Source of the DNA: Bacteroidota bacterium | Lineage (GTDB): Bacteria > Bacteroidota > Bacteroidia > B-17B0 > Aurantibacillaceae | Reading direction: 5' to 3' | Assembly: GCA_016702705.1 (NCBI GenBank) | Contig: JADJDM010000032.1 | Location: 1-46,919, forward strand | DNA: 46,919 bases | Part shown: positions 1 through 8,830 of the stretch, in pieces | Position numbering within the stretch: position 1 is the stretch's first letter | Layout: each line of letters begins with the position of its first letter | Made by a program: the position numbers and the translations under genes | Notes under the pieces: generated by a model | Seen by the model: only the letters and a program-made list of their open reading frames with translations | Told to the model about the DNA's origin: nothing | Database searches by the model: none

Positions 1-897
1 TTATCATCTAAATGTTTAACAAATGCTTCTTTGTTTTCAGTAGTAACAACAAATAAATGATACACTCCATCCGACCACTCAGGTTTTGATTGCATTCTAA
101 TTTTAGAGTTGGTGATTTCGTTTTGGTAACGTGCAGCAATTTCTCTTCTGCGATTATTCCAATTTTCTAAATACTTAAGTTTAACCGAAAGGGATGCACC
201 TTCTAATCCTCCCATTCTATAATTGTATCCAATTTCATCATGAAAGTAACGAACAACGCTTCCATGATTTCTTAATGATTGTAAATGTTTAGTGTACTTT
301 TCATTATTGGTAGTTAACCCACCTGCTTCACCGCAAGCTCCTAAATTTTTCCAGGATAAAAACTATAGCAAGCCATTTCTCCAAACGTACCAACCGTTTT
401 TCCATTGTATCGAGCGCCTTGCGCCTGAGCCGCATCTTCAATTAAAAATAAATTATTCTTTTTGCATATTTCCTGAACAGCATTAATGTCAAAAGGTTGT
501 CCGTAAAGATGAACACCAATCACAGCTTTTGTTTGTTTGTAATTGCTTTTTCAATTTTGTAGGATCAATTTCCCAATTATTTGCATCGCAATCAATAAAT
601 ACTGGTGTTGCTCCTGCATGAAACGCCCCAAGCTGTTGCAATAAATGTATTTTGCGGAATAATTACTTCATCGCCAGGCCAATACCTAAAGCTAACATAG
701 CTAAGTGAATAGGATTGTACCATTTGAAACTCAATTGTATAATTGGCTCCAACATATTGAGAAAAGGCTTTTCAAATTCTTCTACAAATGGCCCACCTGA
801 AAATGCTGTTTTTTCATACACTTTTTCAAATGCTTCGAAAATTTCTTTTTAACTTGTTCGTGTTGGCCTTTTAAATCAAGGCAAGGTATTTTACTCA
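1..897 (-). pseudogene. DegT/DnrJ/EryC1/StrS aminotransferase, frameshifted, runs off window
   Basis: PLP-dependent sugar aminotransferase of the WbpE/WlbC type, expected to convert a 3-keto UDP-sugar to its 3-amino form. The start MSKIPCLDLKGQH at 897 is typical of the family. Pieces in different frames spell out the family: a GDEVIIP-like stretch, FIDCDANNWEIDP, AVIGVHLYGQPFD, the EDAAQAQGARYNGK region (PLP-contacting Asp) and a YSFYPGK-NLGACGEAG segment that holds the PLP lysine. I count at least six single-base indels, for example near 847, 766, 640 and 350. The 3' end lies outside the window. It follows the acetyltransferase by about 10 bases, as in a sugar-biosynthesis operon. Either a decayed gene or very poor consensus; the family call is secure, the exact substrate is not. 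Confidence 0.75.
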
Positions 898-906
898 TAA
901 TGTTAT

Positions 907-1395
907 TTATAATGTTTTTAAAATTTTAGCAGGATTACCAGCAACAACTGTATTGGCAGGGACATCTTTTGTTACAACTGCTCCAGCACCAATGAGTGCA
1001 TTTTCACCAATCGTTACCCCACAAATAATAGTTGCATTGCTCCCAATGGAAGCACCTTTTTTAATAAATGTTTCTACTAATTTCCAATCAGCTTCAGTTT
1101 GTGCCGAACCATCGGGGTTGGTAGCTCTTGGGAATAAATCATTAGTGAACATTACACCATGACCAATAAAACAATTGTCTTCAATATGCACACCTTCACA
1201 AATGAAACTATGACTTGATATTTTGCAGTTTTTTCCAATAGTAGCACCTTTTTGGATTTCAACAAAGGCACCTATTTTAGAATTATCATCAATTGAGCAT
1301 CCATATGCATTTACAAAGTTGAAAATGCGAACGCCTTGTCCAACCTTAACATTAACAAGAGATTTGCGAGGCTCGTCTATATTTAAAAGTTCCAT
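907..1395 (-). CDS. Left-handed beta-helix sugar N-acetyltransferase (WbpD/WlbB-like)
   Basis: 162 aa and intact. Hexapeptide repeats fill most of the chain (IGAFVEIQKGATIGKNCKIS, IGSNATIICGVTIGENALIG), followed by the usual VTKDVPANTVVAGNPAKI C-terminus of left-handed beta-helix acyltransferases. The loop with FTNDLFPRATNPDG is characteristic of UDP-2-acetamido-3-amino-glucuronate acetyltransferases, which transfer acetyl from acetyl-CoA to the 3-amino group. The flanking genes, a Gfo/Idh/MocA oxidoreductase upstream and a DegT aminotransferase downstream, are the other two partners of that pathway to UDP-2,3-diacetamido sugars for surface polysaccharide. The start ATG lies a few bases after the oxidoreductase stop, so the three are probably co-transcribed. 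The precise sugar is inferred from context. Confidence 0.85.
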   Translation of the reverse strand: MELLNIDEPRKSLVNVKVGQGVRIFNFVNAYGCSIDDNSKIGAFVEIQKGATIGKNCKISSHSFICEGVHIEDNCFIGHGVMFTNDLFPRATNPDGSAQTEADWKLVETFIKKGASIGSNATIICGVTIGENALIGAGAVVTKDVPANTVVAGNPAKILKTL

Positions 1396-1398
1396 CTG

Positions 1399-2105
1399 TT
1401 AGTTTAAAATAATTTCTTTTCCGTTTTGTTTAATTGATTGTTGAGATGCTTCCAAAATTTTAATAACACTTAAGCCCGATTCGAAATCAGAAATGGGTGT
1501 AGTGTTATTTTGTTTTCAATTCCATTGTTTGTGTGTGAAACACCTGTAGCATTAACACTATATGGAATATCTTTTATTAAATAATTTAAAATTGAAATAT
1601 CGTGTGGTGCTAGATCCCAAAGTACGTTTATATCTGGTTGAAATAATCCTAAATTAATACGAGTAGAATCGAAATACTTAACGTTTCCAATTGAACCATC
1701 ATTAATTAATTGTTTCCATTTTTTGAACTGCCCTGTGTAAAGAAAGGTATGGTCAACCATTAAAAGTTTCCCCATTTTTTTGATAGTTCAAATAACTCAA
1801 TAGCTTCAGCCGATGTTGAAGTCATTGGTTTTTCAATAAGTACGTTCTTGCCTTTAATAAAGCTTTTTTTGGCTAAATCAAAATGAGTAAAACAGGAGTT
1901 GCAATAACAACAGCGTCAATTTCAGTGTCGTTTAAAACAGCTTCAAAATCGTTAGTTGTAGTTACAGAAGTATATTGTTTGTTAACTACTGCCAAGCGTT
2001 CAGCTCTAAAGTCACAAACATATTTTACTTTACAATCGGCAACTGAACTAAAGTTTCTTACAAGGTTTGGTCCCCAGTATCCGAACCAATTATAGCAACA
2101 TTCAT
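1399..2105 (-). pseudogene. Gfo/Idh/MocA oxidoreductase (WlbA/WbpB-like), frameshifted and internally deleted
   Basis: NAD-dependent sugar oxidoreductase fragment. It starts MNVAIIGS followed, after a frameshift, by GYWGPNLVRNF (Rossmann motif), then the EKP motif (LIEKPMTSTSAEA) and the catalytic-region HDISILNYL. Single-base deletions sit near 2081, 1887, 1773 and 1508. Rejoined, it gives only about 236 aa, against roughly 310-350 for the family. The chain jumps from GVSHTNNGIEN directly to TTPISDFESGLSVIKILEAS, so about 80-90 residues of the C-terminal domain are missing. It would oxidise the 3-position of a UDP-sugar ahead of the aminotransferase and acetyltransferase. Whether the damage is real or an assembly fault cannot be decided here. 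Confidence 0.75.
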
Positions 2106-2226
2106 AGATTTAATATAGAACTCAAATATAAATAAATTTATCCTAAAAAATGAGCTTTTTTATTCATTTTAGCAGATAAAACCTTTAAAAATGAGGATAT
2201 TGATTAATTTAGCAGAGAAATAATCA

Positions 2227-3353
2227 ATGAAAATCTCTCTCCTCACCGACGGTATCTTTCCCTATGTAATTGGCGGCATGCAAAAGCATTCCTTTTACTT
2301 AGTTAAGTATTTTGCTAAAAGAGGCATTTATATTGATTTATATCATACGAATCAAAGTAAATTAGATATCGATAAACTGGAGTTTTTTAGCGAAGAAGAA
2401 AAAAAGTTCATTCGTTCTTTTGTTATTCCATTTCCAAAGGCAGGTAGGTTACCTGGACATTATTTAAAAGCTTCATTTGCTTACTCTCAAGCTATTTTCG
2501 AGCAATTTAAAAAACAAGAGCCTTCAGATTTTATTTACGCAAAAGGTTTCTCTGCATGGAAATTAATAGAAGAAAAGAAAAAAGGATTTAAATGCGCACC
2601 AATAGGCGTGAACTTTCATGGTTATGAAATGTTTCAAAAAGCTCCCAATTTTAAAACATATCTAGCCTTAAAATTCCTTTTCCAAAAGCCAGTTTTGTTC
2701 AATGTAAATAATGCAGATTATGTTTTTTCTTATGGTGGAAAAATAGATGATTTAATAAAAAGTATTGGTGTTACTAAAGAAAAAATAATCTCAATACCAA
2801 CTGGAATTGAGGAATCATGGTTGGTACAAGCGCCTTCAATAAATTCGAATACTAAAACTAAATTCCTTTTTGTTGGTCGTTTTGAAAGACGAAAAGGAGT
2901 AGAGGAGCTAAACAAAGCCTTAATTCAATTAAAAGATAATTCAAATTTCGAATTTCATTTTGTAGGACCAATTCCTGAAGTTAATAAACTAAAACTTCCT
3001 CACGTGTTTTATCACGGCTCTATTACAGATGCTGAAATTATGAAAGCCAAAGTAAAAGAAATGGATGTATTGGTTTGCCCAAGTCACTCTGAAGGAATGC
3101 CGAATGTTATTATGGAAGCTATGGCAAGTGGATTAGCAGTAATAGCAACCGATGTAGGTGCAGTTAAATTAATGGTGGATGAAAGTAATGGTGTTTTATT
3201 GCAATCAAGTAACCCAAATGAAATCGCTTCTGCAATCGAAAAATTAAGTAAGTTGGATAAGAATTTACTTCAACAAATGAAATTGGCAAGTATAGAAAAA
3301 GTAAAAAATAATTTTTGTGGAGCAAAGTAATTGATGAAAGATTATTAAAGTAA
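2227..3353 (+). CDS. Glycosyltransferase family 4, one frameshift near the 3' end
   Basis: GT-B fold glycosyltransferase, predicted cytoplasmic or membrane-associated, adding a sugar to a surface glycan. The N-terminus MKISLLTDGIFPYVIGGMQKH carries the G-G-x-x motif of GT4 enzymes. The C-terminal half has FLFVGRFERRKGVEEL and, near residue 290, the E-x7-E nucleotide-sugar motif (EGMPNVIMEAMASGLAVIATD). As read, it stops at 3330 after NNFCGAK. Restoring one T in the T5 run at 3312-3316 gives WSKVIDERLLK and a stop at 3351-3353, for 375 aa. It is transcribed divergently from the sugar-biosynthesis genes. The acceptor and donor are unknown. Confidence 0.85.
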
Positions 3354-3470
3354 AATAAAACCTGCGTAATCCAAAAATAAAACAACAAAAACCAAATCTG
3401 TAAACAAATTTCCTAATGTCAGGGAGAAATCAATCATTATTAAAAAAACCCTAAATACTGCACAGTTTCA

Positions 3471-3968
3471 TTACTTATATTTCTCCGTCTCTTCCAGTGA
3501 GTTCATCACTTTCTCTTTCAACTCTTCTTTAAAATCAACAATTCGTTTTAATAAAGCTGCATCTCCTGTAGCTAAAATTTGTGCGGCTAATATTCCAGCA
3601 TTTTGTGCTGCATTCACAGCCACTGTTGCAACAGGAACGCCATTGGGCATTTGCACAATCGACAATAACGAATCCCAACCATCAATTGAATTGCTTGATT
3701 TAATTGGAACGCCAATTACGGGTAGGGGAGTTAAAGAAGCTACCATTCCTGGTAAATGAGCCGCTCCGCCTGCACCAGCAACAATTACTTTTAATCCCTT
3801 GTCTACTGCAGTTTTTGCGTAATCAAACATACGCTCAGGTGTACGATGTGCCGATACAATTGTGATATCGTATTTCACGCCTAATTTTTTTAATACTTCT
3901 GCTGCATCTTTCATGATGTTTAAATCCGATGCACTTCCCATTATTATTCCTACTAATTTGTTGAGCAA
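3471..3968 (-). CDS. purE: N5-carboxyaminoimidazole ribonucleotide mutase
   Basis: 165 aa, the usual class I PurE length. It rearranges N5-CAIR to CAIR in purine synthesis, in the cytoplasm. Visible family motifs are GSASDLNIM near residue 11, the SAHRTPERMFDYA stretch containing the catalytic histidine, and GAGGAAHLPGMVASLTPLPVIGVP, which forms the nucleotide site. The chain is complete, with ATG at 3968. A 112-base gap separates it from dapB, which lies upstream in transcription order, so the two may share a transcript. No purK is adjacent. Confidence 0.95.
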   Translation of the reverse strand: MLNKLVGIIMGSASDLNIMKDAAEVLKKLGVKYDITIVSAHRTPERMFDYAKTAVDKGLKVIVAGAGGAAHLPGMVASLTPLPVIGVPIKSSNSIDGWDSLLSIVQMPNGVPVATVAVNAAQNAGILAAQILATGDAALLKRIVDFKEELKEKVMNSLEETEKYK

Positions 3969-4080
3969 TTTATTATTTTAGACTGTGAATGATTTCAGAA
4001 TTTAGATTTATTTTCAATTCTGAATTATTAGTTTTTAATTTCTCATTTCAAATTAACTCATTTCCATCGGGTCAAATTCA

Positions 4081-4794
4081 TCAAATCGCCAAAAGATCTT
4101 CCATTGTCAAAATTCCCTTTTTATCCTTTGCATATTCTGCTGCCATCACTGCGCCCAATGCAAATCCCTTTCTATTATGAGCTTTGTGCATTATTTCAAT
4201 ATCATCAACTGCTGATGTGTATTTAATAATATGCGTTCCTGGCACTTCTCCTTCGCGCACATCTTTAATAAATAAAGTTTCTTTTGCTGGATGTGTGATG
4301 CTCCAATTATTTTTTCTGTCAATGTTTGTAATAACTTGTTCAGCTAAGGTAATGGCTGTTCCGCTTGGTTTATCCAGTTTATGAATATGATGAATTTCTT
4401 CCATGCTCACATCATAATCAGTATAATTATTCATAATCTTAGCTAAGTACTGATTTACTTTAAAGAAAATATTTACTCCTAAACTAAAATTACTTGCATA
4501 AAATAATGTTGCCCCGCTTGTAATACAATCGTTTTTAATTGTTTCAAAATGATCATACCAGCCTGTAGTTCCGACTACAATTGGTAGTTTAGCATCAAAG
4601 CATTTTTTTATGTTTGATAAAACGGTGTGTGGTGTGCTAAATTCAATTGCTACATCTGCTTTTTGTAAATCAGCTGATGTAATTTTATCTGCATTTGTTT
4701 CATCTACTTTTAAAACAATTTCATGACCACGGTTTAGGGCAATAGCTTCTATTTCCTTTCCCATTTTACCGTAACCTAACAATGCTATTTTCAT
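4081..4794 (-). CDS. dapB: 4-hydroxy-tetrahydrodipicolinate reductase
   Basis: 237 aa. It reduces the dihydrodipicolinate precursor with NAD(P)H on the lysine/diaminopimelate pathway. The Rossmann motif GYGKMGKE is at residues 7-14, followed by the EFSTPHTV segment and VVGTTGWYD. The catalytic signature HHIHKLDKPSGTA (His-His and Lys with the PSGTA substrate loop) is present. The shorter form, compared with about 270 aa in proteobacteria, is normal for Bacteroidota. Its start lies two bases after the stop of the DUF5683 gene upstream, which points to co-transcription with that gene and the par genes. Confidence 0.95.
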   Translation of the reverse strand: MKIALLGYGKMGKEIEAIALNRGHEIVLKVDETNADKITSADLQKADVAIEFSTPHTVLSNIKKCFDAKLPIVVGTTGWYDHFETIKNDCITSGATLFYASNFSLGVNIFFKVNQYLAKIMNNYTDYDVSMEEIHHIHKLDKPSGTAITLAEQVITNIDRKNNWSITHPAKETLFIKDVREGEVPGTHIIKYTSAVDDIEIMHKAHNRKGFALGAVMAAEYAKDKKGILTMEDLLAI

Positions 4795-4795
4795 T

Positions 4796-5398
4796 TTAAA
4801 ATCTAATTTTAAATTGTAATCCCGAATAATAAACGGGTTTGTTTAATGTGTACATCACATCGCTGTGTGGACTAACATTAAATGAAATTTTTTCATCCAT
4901 GTTTTTGTCAAAGCCTCTTAAATGCCCTTCCACATTTGCATCTATAATGTTTAACAAATAAACCCCAGCAACACCAATAAAACAAAAATCTCTACGCTTT
5001 TTATATTGTTTTTTTAATGCGACTAAATTTTCGGAAGTATATTTTGGGTCGTAATCATCTATTGTAGCAGCGTCGCCATCAAATCGAATAGACAATGCAT
5101 TTTGGTATTTTTTGTATGAGTTGTGATTATTAATTCCTAAATAACCCAAACCCGCAAAAGCAGCATAAATGACAGGCACTTTCCAATACTTACGATTATA
5201 AACTTGCCCCGCACCTGGTAATACTGTTGAAAATAAAGTAGCTTTTCTTGCTTCTTTATTACTTGCTTTTTTTAATGCTTTGGAAGTTGAATCATTATCG
5301 GCAATAAAAGTCTTCTTGGAAAAATTTCCATCACCTGCAAAAACAAAAAAGCCTGTTGCCATAAAAAACATGCACAACAGGACTTTTAAAGACTTCAT
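4796..5398 (-). CDS. DUF5683-type membrane/exported protein
   Basis: 200 aa from the ATG at 5398 (MKSLKVLLCMFFMATGFFVFAGDG), which gives a clean signal peptide. An earlier in-frame ATG at 5419 would overlap the restored parB reading frame and is less likely. The mature part has the conserved block KATLFSTVLPGAGQVYNRKYWKVPVIYAAFAGLGYLG, where GAGQVYNRKYWK is typical of DUF5683 proteins. Another hydrophobic segment follows (FIGVAGVYLLNIIDANVEGHL). Function is unknown; homologues are cell-envelope proteins often found beside parAB and dapB in Bacteroidota, as here. Confidence 0.8.
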   Translation of the reverse strand: MKSLKVLLCMFFMATGFFVFAGDGNFSKKTFIADNDSTSKALKKASNKEARKATLFSTVLPGAGQVYNRKYWKVPVIYAAFAGLGYLGINNHNSYKKYQNALSIRFDGDAATIDDYDPKYTSENLVALKKQYKKRRDFCFIGVAGVYLLNIIDANVEGHLRGFDKNMDEKISFNVSPHSDVMYTLNKPVYYSGLQFKIRF

Positions 5399-5405
5399 AT
5401 TAATG

Positions 5406-6301
5406 TTATTGAATATCAAAAAATGAAAGTATGTGTTCTAATTCGGTATCGTTACTAAATGATAAAGAGATAGTTCCTTTACCAGTATTGTTACGCTTAA
5501 ACGCTACACTCTTATTAAATATTGCAGTTAACTTCTCATTAATTTTTTATCGCTTAATGATAAAGGCGCTTGTTGTTGCTTAGTTTTTACTTTAACCTTT
5601 GTGTGCACTTTACCGTACTTCGCTAATTCTTCAATATCACGAACCGATAAATTTTCTTCTACAGCTTTTGCAAATAAGGCCAATTGCAAATCTTTATCCT
5701 CAATGTTAATCAATGCACGTGCATGACCCATTGTAATTAATTTATCTTTTAAACCTAACTGCAACTCAGCAGGTAATTTTAATAAACGTAAAAAGTTTGT
5801 TACTGTTGAACGTTGTTTAGAAACCTTATCTGCTAATTGTTCTTGTGTAATGTTACACTCATCAATTAAACGCTTGTAGCTTAATGCAACTTCAATTGGA
5901 TTTAAATCTGCACGTTGTATGTTCTCAACCAAAGCCATCTCCAACATTGCTTGGTCGTTTGCGATACGCACGTAAGCAGGAATTTCTTTTAAGCCAACTA
6001 ATTGAGAAGAACGAAATCTACGCTCACCCGAAATTAATTGGTATTTATCAAAACCTAATTTACGAACAGTAACTGGCTGAATGATGCCATGCTCTTTAAT
6101 CGAATCAACTAATTCTTGTAAAGCAGTTTCTTCAAAATCTGTACGCGGTTGAAAAGGATTTGCCTCAATGTTTTTTACTGGAATCATTGCAATGGTTCCA
6201 ACAACAGCAGCGTTTTCAGTAGCCTTTGTAGTAATATCTGTTTTAGCATTTTCTAACAATGCCCCTAATCCTCTTCCTAATGCCGATTTATTCTTACTCA
6301 T
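5406..6301 (-). CDS. parB: Chromosome partitioning protein ParB, one frameshift
   Basis: CTP-dependent DNA-binding clamp of the chromosome segregation system. The N-terminal ParB/Sulfiredoxin domain shows NPFQPRTDF and the GERRFRSSQLVG motif. The central helix-turn-helix is TQEQLADKVSKQRSTVTNFLRLLKLP, and MGHARALI is the usual second-domain motif. As read, the chain ends after LSLSDKKLMRS at 5528. Adding one A to the run at 5543-5548 continues it as INEKLTAIFNKSVAFKRN to a stop at 5406-5408. That gives 298 aa, a normal ParB with its C-terminal dimerisation domain. It follows parA by about 78 bases. Confidence 0.92.
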
Positions 6302-6379
6302 GTTTTTTAATTTAAAATTTAGAAGTCAAAAGTTAAAAGACTTTACTCGCTTTTAACTTTTTCCTTTTAACTTAATTTC

Positions 6380-7216
6380 TTATCCTTGAAATCCTTCTTC
6401 TTCCTCTTCTTCTTCAACATCAATCATGCGATCTTCGTTGCTGATTTTTGTTAAACCATTCTTTTGCAAAATCTCTCTTGCTAAATTTAAATAGTTAACC
6501 GATGCCTTACCAGATGCATCGTACATAATGATTGTTTTTCCAAAACTTGGCGCTTCACCTAATTTAGTGTTACGTTGAATGATGGTGTCAAAAACCATTT
6601 GTTGGAAATGTGTTTTCACCTCTTCGACAACTTGATTGCTCAAACGTAAACGGCTATCGTACATCGTTAACAAAATACCTTCGATATCTAAATTAGGATT
6701 TAAGTTTGATTGAACGATTTTAATGGTATTTAATAATTTACCCATTCCCTCTAATGCAAAGTATTCGCATTGTACAGGAATAATAACCGAATCAGAAGCA
6801 GTTAGAGAGTTAATAGTAATTAAACCCAATGATGGATTACAATCAATAATGATAAAATCGAAATCATCTTTTATTTTGCTTAATGAATTCTTCATCATGT
6901 ATTCACGATTCGGAAGTTTCACTAATTCAATTTCTGCACCAACTAAATCAATGTGCGCAGGCAATATGTATAAGTTTGGAGTATCTGTTGTAAGTATGAT
7001 GTCTTTTGGATTTGCTTCATCCATAATACATTCATAAATACTTGTTTTAATGTTTTTAGGATCAAAGCCAACGCCTGATGTAGAGTTTGCTTGTGGATCG
7101 GCATCGATAAGTAATGTCTTATATTCGAGTACCGCCAAACTTGCAGCAAGGTTAATTGCTGTGGTTGTTTTCCCAACTCCGCCTTTTTGATTCGCTATTG
7201 CTATAATCTTTCCCAT
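6380..7216 (-). CDS. parA: Chromosome partitioning ATPase ParA/Soj
   Basis: 278 aa deviant Walker ATPase that drives origin segregation together with ParB. The deviant P-loop KGGVGKTTTA lies at residues 11-20, followed by LLIDADPQANSTSG (Walker A'), IIIDCNPSLGLITINSL (Walker B) and the VQCEYFALEGMGKL region. The C-terminus has a run of glutamates (VEEEEEEEG) beyond the usual Soj end. The order metallo-hydrolase, parA, parB, DUF5683, dapB is on one strand with short gaps and is probably one transcription unit. Confidence 0.95.
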   Translation of the reverse strand: MGKIIAIANQKGGVGKTTTAINLAASLAVLEYKTLLIDADPQANSTSGVGFDPKNIKTSIYECIMDEANPKDIILTTDTPNLYILPAHIDLVGAEIELVKLPNREYMMKNSLSKIKDDFDFIIIDCNPSLGLITINSLTASDSVIIPVQCEYFALEGMGKLLNTIKIVQSNLNPNLDIEGILLTMYDSRLRLSNQVVEEVKTHFQQMVFDTIIQRNTKLGEAPSFGKTIIMYDASGKASVNYLNLAREILQKNGLTKISNEDRMIDVEEEEEEEGFQG

Positions 7217-7230
7217 GTATCTTGTTTTCC

Positions 7231-7911
7231 TTATTTAGTAATAGTTGCACCGATGTACATCAGTGTTAATTGTTTTCCCGAGTGATTAAACTTAGTAACC
7301 GCAGCTTCTTTATCAATTTTTATGTAACCAAAAGTATCGTAATGCATACCAATGATTTTTTTGCAATTAATAAATTCAGATGCAATGATTGCATTATCCA
7401 CACCCATTGTAAAATTATCGCCAATTGGTAAAAAAGCAAAATCAATGCTTCTGTATTCTCCAATTAGTTTCATATCGTAAGTAAGTGCTATGTCGCCTGC
7501 ATAATAAAAATTTCCTTCAGGGCTTTCAACAACAAAACCCATTGGGTTTCCACCGTTTGAGCCATCAGGTAAACTGCTCGAATGCACTGCCATCACACAC
7601 TTTACATTTCCAAAATCAAATGTTGTTTTTCCACCTGTGTTCATTGGGTGAATGTTTTCAACTCCTTGTTTGCCTAGCCACACGCTAATTTCCCAGTTGC
7701 AAATGACTTTTGCCCCTGTACGTTTTGCAATCGAAACTGCATCAGCAATATGATCTTCGTGACCATGGCTAATTAAAATATAATCTGCCTTTACAGTTGT
7801 TGCATCTATTTGTTTAGCCATTTCGTTAGGAGTAATAAATGGGTCAAACAAAAGATGTTTGCCGTTAATTTCTATCCCAAAACACGAATGACCGTAATAC
7901 GTAATGTTCAT
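7231..7911 (-). CDS. Metallo-beta-lactamase-fold hydrolase (UPF0173 type)
   Basis: 226 aa, complete. The dinuclear metal-site motif SHGHEDH spans residues 48-54. Further ligands are plausible in AVHSSS, YYAGDIAL and the final GMHYDTFGYI. The start MNITYYGHSCFGIEINGKHLLFDPF is typical of the UPF0173/MBL-fold metal-dependent hydrolase family. Its substrate is not established. It begins the minus-strand run that leads into parA, whose ATG is about 15 bases downstream. Confidence 0.88.
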   Translation of the reverse strand: MNITYYGHSCFGIEINGKHLLFDPFITPNEMAKQIDATTVKADYILISHGHEDHIADAVSIAKRTGAKVICNWEISVWLGKQGVENIHPMNTGGKTTFDFGNVKCVMAVHSSSLPDGSNGGNPMGFVVESPEGNFYYAGDIALTYDMKLIGEYRSIDFAFLPIGDNFTMGVDNAIIASEFINCKKIIGMHYDTFGYIKIDKEAAVTKFNHSGKQLTLMYIGATITK

Positions 7912-8037
7912 AAATCTTAATACTTGAAACCGCTATGATTTTTAAAAGAAGTAAATTTACGCCATTAAGAGGTAATTCTTGTTCTATATGAAATAAGATT
8001 ATCAGTAATTTTAAACAAACATTTTGTTAATATTCTA

Positions 8038-8565
8038 ATGAACACTATAACAGTAATTTCCGGCACAAACCGCCCAAATAGCAATACAGAAGTAATAGCT
8101 CGTTTTTGCGAGAAATTATTACAAAATGAAGGCTTAAATGTAAAGTTTTTATCCCTTCAACAATTGCCTCAAAGCATTGCATTTACTGAGATGTTTGGTA
8201 AACGTACACCCGAGTTTGATGCTATGATTAACGAATATATTGAAAGTTCAAACAAGTTTTTAATAATTGCCCCCGAATACAACGGCAGTTTCCCTGGTTT
8301 GTTAAAAACGTTAATCGACTCAGTTCACCCAAAACATTGGAACCACAAAAAAGCGGGGCTAATTGGAGTTGCAGATGGAAGAGCCGGAAATCTTAGAGGA
8401 ATTGAGCAATTGACTCTTATTTTAAATTACCTTAAAATTAACGTGTATCATAACAAATTGCCTATTTCTCAAGTAACAAAGCTGTTTGATGAGAATAGAA
8501 ATCTGACTGATGAAATGACACAGAATGTTTTGGCTGCTTATGTTAAGGGATTGAAGGAGTTTTAG
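8038..8565 (+). CDS. NADPH-dependent FMN reductase-family flavoprotein
   Basis: 175 aa flavodoxin-like protein. The phosphate-binding loop SGTNRPNSNT is at residues 8-17, and the flavin-binding APEYNGSFPGLLKTLIDSV starts near residue 79, followed by HWNHKKAGLIGVADGRAGN. Members reduce FMN or quinones with NAD(P)H in the cytoplasm; the specific electron acceptor is not evident. It is divergent from the metallo-hydrolase across a 126-base gap and appears to be a single-gene unit. Confidence 0.88.
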   Translation: MNTITVISGTNRPNSNTEVIARFCEKLLQNEGLNVKFLSLQQLPQSIAFTEMFGKRTPEFDAMINEYIESSNKFLIIAPEYNGSFPGLLKTLIDSVHPKHWNHKKAGLIGVADGRAGNLRGIEQLTLILNYLKINVYHNKLPISQVTKLFDENRNLTDEMTQNVLAAYVKGLKEF

Positions 8566-8629
8566 GGTAATAAGGAATAATTGTTTGATTAATTTTAGAA
8601 AAATTGTTTTTTTCTTATTGACCACAAAA

Positions 8630-8707
8630 TATTTAGGTATTTGGAAGATAGTTTATAATCCGGATTTTAATTATGGCGAATTCGCCATAATTAAAAGTCA
8701 GGCGGAA
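8630..8707 (+). pseudogene. KilA-N core fragment (26 codons)
   Basis: Reading from 8630 gives YLGIWKIVYNPDFNYGEFAI followed by IKSQAE, then a stop soon after. It aligns codon for codon with residues 51-76 of the KilA-N gene downstream (YIGEWEALYNPNFNYTEFGI...). Neither the upstream nor the downstream parts of a KilA-N domain are present. It is therefore a short remnant, or a small duplicated or mobile piece, centred on the palindrome at 8665-8696. There is no start codon in this frame, so it is not expected to be translated. Confidence 0.7.
8665..8696. repeat. 32-bp perfect palindrome (copy 1)
   Basis: The segment equals its own reverse complement over all 32 bases; its inner 18 bases are TATGGCGAATTCGCCATA. 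It sits inside the KilA-N remnant. The homologous site in the intact KilA-N gene, 9019-9050, is also a perfect 32-bp palindrome but carries ACC/GGT where this one has GGC/GCC. Confidence 0.9.
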
Positions 8708-8737
8708 TTAATTATTTGATTAATTCTTGTAAAATGG

Positions 8738-8745
8738 TATATTTG
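8738..8745 (+). promoter_or_regulatory. Possible -7 box before the KilA-N gene
   Basis: TATATTTG matches the Bacteroidota consensus TAnnTTTG. It would give a leader of about 80 nt ahead of the KilA-N ATG at 8831. No convincing -33 TTG at the usual spacing. Confidence 0.35.
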
Positions 8746-8830
8746 AAATACTATAAAAACCTTTGGGTATAAAGTCAATACTAGTAGATTTCTGAAGAAT
8801 TTTTCGGGTATAAACACGAGAAGCAAGTTT

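Larger units (their letters stand above)
8584..8725. repeat. 11-bp direct repeats bracketing the KilA-N remnant
   Basis: TTTGATTAATT occurs at 8584-8594 and again at 8715-8725, 131 bp apart, with similar A/T-rich bases after each copy. The intervening segment contains the KilA-N fragment and its palindrome. This could be the trace of a small insertion with target duplication, or simply an AT-rich coincidence. Confidence 0.4.

Noticed and set aside
5712..5726. ATGCACGTGCAT palindrome inside parB, considered as a parS site
   Set aside because: It lacks the flanking arms of the known parS consensus (TGTTnCACGTGnAACA) and is explained by the conserved codons of the GHARAL motif.
8422..8625. Reverse-strand open frame over the FMN reductase end
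   Set aside because: Low-complexity Lys/Leu/Ile translation, overlaps a recognised gene and has no family features.
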